Shown one piece after another: positions 59,842-64,000 of a DNA stretch of 64,000 nucleotides; the stretch's first letter is position 1, and the number at the start of each line of letters is the position of its first letter. A program made the translations under genes and the position numbers. The notes beneath the pieces were generated by a model. The model was given only the letters and a program-made list of their open reading frames with translations, did not search any database and was not told the DNA's origin. The stretch lies in contig NZ_QMIE01000001.1 of NCBI RefSeq assembly GCF_007625075.1, positions 394,848 through 458,847 on the forward strand, in the 5' to 3' direction. The stretch is from Oceanidesulfovibrio indonesiensis. Its GTDB lineage: Bacteria > Desulfobacterota > Desulfovibrionia > Desulfovibrionales > Desulfovibrionaceae.

Positions 59842-61536
59842 ATGAGCCATATACTTGGATTAAAATTCCGCGATTCCGGGCAGATATACTACTTCGACTC
59901 CGGCGCATTCGTGGTCAATACATTCGATCGCGTCATCGTCAACACCGATCAGGGCATGGCGCTCGCCAAGGTCGTTCTTGTTCTGGACGAGCTGCCTGAG
60001 GACTTCGAGGGCGGAGAAATCAAGCCCATCTACCGCCTCGCCACCGAGGAGGACCTCACCCAGGAGAAGGAAAACGTGGCCCTGGGCAGGGAGGCGTTCG
60101 AGTACTGTCGCAAGTGCATTGCCGAGCACAAGCTCGACATGAAGCTCGTCGACGTGGACGTGTTCTTCGACCGTGGCAAGATCGTCTTTTACTTCACAGC
60201 GCCCAACCGCATCGATTTCCGTGAGCTGGTCAAGGATCTCGTGCGCACCTACCGCACACGCATCGAATTGCGGCAGATAGGCGTACGGCATGAGACCCAG
60301 ATGACCGGCGCCGTAGGCAATTGCGGACAGCTGTGCTGCTGTCGCCGGTTCCTTCGCAAGTTTGCTCCTGTCACCATCAAGATGGCCAAAGAGCAGAACC
60401 TGTTCCTGAACCCCACGAAAATATCCGGCATCTGCGGCAGGTTGCTGTGCTGTTTGGCGTACGAGCAGGAAAACTACGAGAAGTTTCATGCCAAGTGCCC
60501 TCGCGTGGGCAAACGGTATATGACCGAGCGAGGCGGCATGAAGGTGCTTCGCGCGAACTTCTTCCGTGATTCCCTTTCGGTGCTGCCGGACGGCGGCGAG
60601 GAAGAGGAAATCCCGATCGACGATTGGGAAGCGATGAATCCTCAGCGCCCTGACCCCAACCAGCAGCAACAGCAACACCCGCAGCAACAGCAGCAGCGCG
60701 CCGAGAGCAAGCCAAAGAAGGACAAGCCCCGCAAGCCCAAAGACCTGCCGGACGGCGAAACCTCGAACGATGTCGCACCGGAAGTGCAAGCGGTTGCAGC
60801 AGACAATGGGGTGGATGCAGCGCAGCCTGACGAGGCTGGCGAGTCCCAGCAGTCCAAAGGTGACCGGAGCAGGCGCGAGCAGAAGCGAGGCCGTCGCGGC
60901 TCCAGAGGGCGCACCCGTGACAAGAATGGCGAACAGCGGGAAGACCGCAAGGGGCGCAAGGATTCCGAGCGTGAAGACACCCCTCGGGAGGCGGCCATGC
61001 CTGCCGGCGAGGTGGTCAAACCCACTGATGGCCCGACGCGCAACCTGCCCGCGGTGAAAACCAAGGGCACGTTCGGTATCTCCGGTCTCGGCGCACAACC
61101 AGCCAAGCCCCAGGATTCCAGGCGATCCGGGGATGAGAAAGGCGCACCTCAGGAGAAAGCCCCAAAACCGGAACAGCCCGAAGCGGTGGCCGGTGGTCAG
61201 ACCGACCAGTCCGATACTCAGACCGAGGACAAGGAAGCCCAGAGCGGAGCCAAAGAATCCCAGGGCAAGAAAGGACGTTCCCGCTCTTCCAGACGCCGTC
61301 CCTCCAGGAGGTCCGGCCGCGGCCGTGGCGGTAAGAAGAGCAGCGATTCGGCGGCCGGCAAGGATTCCGGTGATGCCCCCAGTTCTGGTAAATCCGCAGA
61401 CGCGAAGAGTTCCGGAGATGCGCAGCGTTCCAGCGACGCCGGCAAAACGGGTGGGGCGGAGAAACAGAATTCCGGCCAGCGCAGGTCCAGACCCAGGCGT
61501 CGTCGCAAGCCCAAGCAGGACAAACCCCAGGAATAG
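59842..61536 (+). CDS. PSP1/RicT-like protein with long basic low-complexity tail
   Basis: A 564-aa protein. Residues ~1-270 are the PSP1 domain: GMALAKVVLVLDELP, EHKLDMKLVDVDVFFDRGKIVFYFTAPNRIDFRELVKDL, and a cysteine set C161, C165-C167, C198, C203, C204 and C219 (CGQLCCC, GICGRLLCC). This matches RicT/YaaT, an Fe-S-binding partner of the RNase Y complex in Bacillus. Residues ~270-564 are a disordered tail: a Q-run (QQQQQHPQQQQQ), then long K/R/E/S/P/G-rich repeats ending in SRSSRRRPSRRSGRGRGGKK. Bacillus RicT lacks such a tail. It starts a unit with metG 32 bp downstream. Confidence 0.85.
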   Translation: MSHILGLKFRDSGQIYYFDSGAFVVNTFDRVIVNTDQGMALAKVVLVLDELPEDFEGGEIKPIYRLATEEDLTQEKENVALGREAFEYCRKCIAEHKLDMKLVDVDVFFDRGKIVFYFTAPNRIDFRELVKDLVRTYRTRIELRQIGVRHETQMTGAVGNCGQLCCCRRFLRKFAPVTIKMAKEQNLFLNPTKISGICGRLLCCLAYEQENYEKFHAKCPRVGKRYMTERGGMKVLRANFFRDSLSVLPDGGEEEEIPIDDWEAMNPQRPDPNQQQQQHPQQQQQRAESKPKKDKPRKPKDLPDGETSNDVAPEVQAVAADNGVDAAQPDEAGESQQSKGDRSRREQKRGRRGSRGRTRDKNGEQREDRKGRKDSEREDTPREAAMPAGEVVKPTDGPTRNLPAVKTKGTFGISGLGAQPAKPQDSRRSGDEKGAPQEKAPKPEQPEAVAGGQTDQSDTQTEDKEAQSGAKESQGKKGRSRSSRRRPSRRSGRGRGGKKSSDSAAGKDSGDAPSSGKSADAKSSGDAQRSSDAGKTGGAEKQNSGQRRSRPRRRRKPKQDKPQE

Positions 61537-61568
61537 GCGCGCTTTGCGCCTTCGTAACGTCCAGTATT

Positions 61569-63551
61569 ATGGACAAAAAACGGAGTGCTCTCGTGGAACG
61601 CTTCTACGTCACCACGCCCATTTACTACGTGAACGCCAAGCCCCATCTTGGCCATGCATACACCACCATCGTCGCCGACTGCCTGAACCGTTTTCACAAA
61701 GCGCTGGGCAAGGACACCTTTTTCCTCACCGGCACGGACGAGCACGGCGACAAGATCGTGCAGGCGGCCGAGGAAAATGGCGAATCCCCCAAAGCCTATG
61801 TGGACCGCATTTCGGCATTGTTTCGGGATCTCTACCCCAGCCTGGACATCGAGTACGACCGATTCGTCCGCACCACCGAGCCCCAGCATGTGGAAACGGT
61901 CCGAACTATTCTGCAACGCGTGTACGATTCCGGCGACATCTATTTTGCAGAATACACCGGGCTGTACTGCTACGGGTGCGAGCGGTTCTACACGGAAAAG
62001 GAACTCGAAAACGGCCTCTGCCCGCAGCATCAGAAGGCGCCGGAGGAAATCAGGGAGTCCAACTACTTCTTCCGGATGTCCAAATATAAAGACTGGCTGG
62101 CCGAGCATATCCGCGCCAATCCTCAGTTTATACGACCCACGCGCTACGCTAAGGAAGTCCTCTCCCTGCTGGAGTCCGGAGAGCTGGAGGACCTGTGCAT
62201 CTCCAGACCCAAGCACCGTCTGGAGTGGGGCATCGAGCTGCCGTTCGACTCCGAGTACGTGTGTTACGTCTGGTTCGACGCGCTTATCAATTACCTTACA
62301 GGCGTGGATTGGCCGGACGGCGAGAACTTTTCCAGGTTCTGGCCAGGCGTGCAGCATCTTGTGGCCAAGGACATCCTCAAACCGCACGCCGTGTTCTGGC
62401 CCACCATGCTCAAGGCCGCGGGCATCGAGCTCTATAACAACCTCAACGTGCACGGCTACTGGCTCGTGGACCAGACCAAGATGTCCAAAAGCCTGGGCAA
62501 CGTGGTGGCGCCGCTGGACATGGTGGAGCGCTACGGCGCAAGCGCCTTCCGCTACTATCTCATGCGCGAGATGCATTTCGGCAACGACGCGAACTTCTCC
62601 GAGGAAGGGCTTGTGGCGCGGCTCAATGCGGACCTCGCCAACGATCTCGGCAACCTCTTCAGCCGCGTGCTCTCCATGGTCCACAAGTACCAGGGCGGCG
62701 TGGTGCCCGCCCCGTCTGCATTCTCGGAGGAAGACAAGGCGCTCATGGAACTCGGCTGCGAGTCCATGCAGAACTATATACAGCTCTTCGAGCACGTGGA
62801 GTTTTCCCGCGCCCTTGAATCCCTGTGGGAGTTCGTGCGCGCCATGAACAAGTACGTGGACGACATGAAGCCGTGGGCGCTGAACAAGGCCGGCGAGACC
62901 GAGCGGCTGAACACCGTGATGTATGTGCTGCTGGAAGGCATGCGCAAGACGGCGGCGTTTCTCTGGCCCGTGATGCCTCAGGCTGGCGCGCAGATGCTTC
63001 TCCAGCTCCAAGGGGCGTTTGATCCCACGGAATTCGACATCGCCAGGGAAACAGCTCACTGGGAGGGTCTTGCCCCCGGCGGTGCGCTGGCCAAGGTCTC
63101 CAACCTCTTTCCGCGCGTGGACTGGGAAAAGCAGAAAGACGAAGCTCCCGAGCCCGAAGAGTCCAAATCGAAGAAGGGCAAGCAGGAGACCAGGAAGCCG
63201 AAGGAGGAGCAACCCGAAGGCGTGGCGTTCATCGAGTTCGGCGATTTCCAGAAGCTCGACCTGCGAGTGGGCACCGTGATCGGCGGAGACAAGCATCCGG
63301 ACGCGGACAAGTTGCTGCGTTTGGAAGTTGACCTGGGTGAGCTCGGCACGCGGCAGGTCATCGCCGGACTGGCCGAGTTTTTCACCCCCGAGGAGCTTAC
63401 GGGCAGACAGGTCGTGGTGGTGGCTAACCTCAAGCCGCGCAAGCTGCGCGGGCTGGAGTCCCAGGGCATGATCCTGGCAGTGCGCACGGGCGAGGGCATG
63501 CGCCTGCTGACCGTCACGGACACAGTGCCCAACGGCTCCAGGGTCTCCTGA
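61569..63551 (+). CDS. metG: Methionyl-tRNA synthetase with C-terminal tRNA-binding domain
   Basis: A 660-aa class I synthetase. It has TPIYYVNAKPHLGHAY (HIGH-like motif HLGH), TGTDEHGDK, a zinc site (CYGCER...CPQHQ), the KMSKS motif (TKMSKSLGN) and the helical anticodon-binding bundle. Residues ~555-660 are an EMAP-II/Trbp111-like domain (FGDFQKLDLRVGTV, HPDADKLL, MILAV), fused as in many bacteria. Between them lies a K/E-rich linker. An initiator tRNA-Met gene follows ~150 bp downstream. Confidence 0.96.
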   Translation: MDKKRSALVERFYVTTPIYYVNAKPHLGHAYTTIVADCLNRFHKALGKDTFFLTGTDEHGDKIVQAAEENGESPKAYVDRISALFRDLYPSLDIEYDRFVRTTEPQHVETVRTILQRVYDSGDIYFAEYTGLYCYGCERFYTEKELENGLCPQHQKAPEEIRESNYFFRMSKYKDWLAEHIRANPQFIRPTRYAKEVLSLLESGELEDLCISRPKHRLEWGIELPFDSEYVCYVWFDALINYLTGVDWPDGENFSRFWPGVQHLVAKDILKPHAVFWPTMLKAAGIELYNNLNVHGYWLVDQTKMSKSLGNVVAPLDMVERYGASAFRYYLMREMHFGNDANFSEEGLVARLNADLANDLGNLFSRVLSMVHKYQGGVVPAPSAFSEEDKALMELGCESMQNYIQLFEHVEFSRALESLWEFVRAMNKYVDDMKPWALNKAGETERLNTVMYVLLEGMRKTAAFLWPVMPQAGAQMLLQLQGAFDPTEFDIARETAHWEGLAPGGALAKVSNLFPRVDWEKQKDEAPEPEESKSKKGKQETRKPKEEQPEGVAFIEFGDFQKLDLRVGTVIGGDKHPDADKLLRLEVDLGELGTRQVIAGLAEFFTPEELTGRQVVVVANLKPRKLRGLESQGMILAVRTGEGMRLLTVTDTVPNGSRVS

Positions 63552-63660
63552 ACCAGTAACGCGGGGGCTGGCCGTCTGATCGAACAAACCTGAGGAAACC
63601 TGCGTTCATGCGGCTCACGGCGGGGATCTGAAAAAGTTTGAGAAAAATCATCGAAACAAC

Positions 63661-63689
63661 TTGACGGCCACAGCCGAGCAGTCTATATC
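63661..63689 (+). promoter_or_regulatory. sigma70 promoter of the initiator tRNA
   Basis: TTGACG (63661-63666) and TATATC (63684-63689) are exactly 17 bp apart. The predicted start is at ~63697, a few bases before the mature tRNA. Confidence 0.8.
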
Positions 63690-63704
63690 TCTGGGCTCAC
63701 GTGA

Positions 63705-63781
<77 letters not shown>

Positions 63782-63790
63782 AAGAATACA

Positions 63791-63827
63791 AGGGCTTAGT
63801 CCGAAAGGGCTAAGCCCTTTTTCTTTT
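63791..63827 (+). terminator. Intrinsic terminator of the tRNA
   Basis: AGGGCTTAG (63791-63799) and CTAAGCCCT (63810-63818) form a 9-bp stem with a 10-nt loop, followed by TTTTCTTTT. It lies ten bases after the tRNA end. Confidence 0.92.
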
Positions 63828-63848
63828 GGGTACTCACCGGGTACTCAC
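63828..63848. repeat. Tandem decamer next to the tRNA
   Basis: GGGTACTCAC occurs twice (63828-63837 and 63839-63848) with a 1-bp gap, and the second copy continues into a CTCAC/GTGAG inverted repeat. It stands at the boundary between the tRNA locus and the probable mobile element and may be a trace of an integration event. Confidence 0.55.
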
Positions 63849-63862
63849 GGGAGTGAGCAGTC

Positions 63863-64000
63863 TGAACTGAGATAGATATAACCTGACACCTGGGCCACCA
63901 AAAGGTTGTGGTCATGCCGTCCCTGGCTGGGTATCGATGGAGTTGCGAAGCTTCATCCAACCCGCAGCGAGGAGAACGCCATGACCACGAAACGCAAAGT
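63863..64000 (+). mobile_element. Left end of a probable insertion sequence (partial, IS3-like)
   Basis: The sequence changes character after the tRNA terminator. TGAACTGAG and the nearby TGACACCTGGGCC resemble IS3-family terminal sequences, and a gene with a strong ribosome site starts ~120 bp in, the usual spacing for orfA. The right end lies beyond the window, so inverted repeats cannot be paired. The left boundary is approximate. Confidence 0.38.
63981..64000 (+). CDS. Start of a probable transposase OrfA (partial)
   Basis: ATG preceded by GAGGAGAACGCC opens a frame, MTTKRK, cut by the window end. Many IS3-family OrfA (helix-turn-helix) proteins begin MTTKRK followed by a tyrosine- or serine-rich stretch. 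Six codons cannot prove this; the intergenic context makes it plausible. Confidence 0.42.

Overview
The window is high-GC DNA from a Gram-negative, outer-membrane-bearing bacterium. The gene mix points to a Desulfovibrio-like member of the Desulfovibrionales: Mla/MCE lipid transport, a pyruvoyl-dependent arginine decarboxylase, an STT3/PglB-type oligosaccharyltransferase, OPT-like membrane proteins paired with a LolD/FtsX exporter, and stand-alone RsbW/STAS proteins. This assignment is inferred from gene content; there is no rRNA in the window. Coding density is high, and most genes run in tight strings joined by 4-bp ATGA overlaps.

Layout. 259-11522 (minus): a seven-gene string with a small FtsX permease, a LolD-type ATPase, a 1640-aa fusion of an M28-peptidase-like ectodomain with an FtsX permease, two large OPT-like membrane proteins, then an anti-sigma kinase and a STAS antagonist. 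11696-18126 (minus) and 18338-20554 (plus): a surface-glycan cluster with five glycosyltransferases, a CE4-like deacetylase, a histidine phosphatase, a methyltransferase and a hexapeptide acyltransferase. 20555-23580: an AT-richer accessory patch with a truncated coiled-coil protein, a MazEF toxin-antitoxin pair under a palindromic operator, and a CPC-type metal P-type ATPase. 23615-26197: a radical SAM-TPR protein and a response-regulator diguanylate cyclase.

26225-34553 (minus): two complete MCE/Mla lipid ABC systems (PqiC-MCE-ATPase-STAS/MlaE, then MlaE-F-D-C-A), separated by an HExxH protein with a possible flagellar-type promoter. 34602-40234: a structured RNA or terminator candidate, arginine decarboxylase, a SPOR protein, argS, fabD, rsmG and a small acidic protein. 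40697-45926: STT3 oligosaccharyltransferase, rlmH, a TsaC-like protein, a GT9 heptosyltransferase and a Nudix hydrolase. 46117-49565: glycogen synthase and branching enzyme.

49854-63551: mostly housekeeping genes (ArfB-like release factor, a methyltransferase, a glycosyltransferase, LOG protein, MBL-fold nuclease, rsmD, coaD, miaA, SpoIID-like protein, RicT-like PSP1 protein, metG). 63661-63827 holds an initiator tRNA-Met with its own promoter and terminator. Immediately beyond it a probable insertion sequence begins and runs off the window.

The common theme is the cell envelope: lipid traffic (two MCE systems), lipoprotein or substrate release (LolD/FtsX), surface glycans, protein N-glycosylation and peptidoglycan (SPOR, SpoIID). 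The locus most worth a second look is the LolD/FtsX string, whose huge M28-like domain has lost most of its metal ligands.
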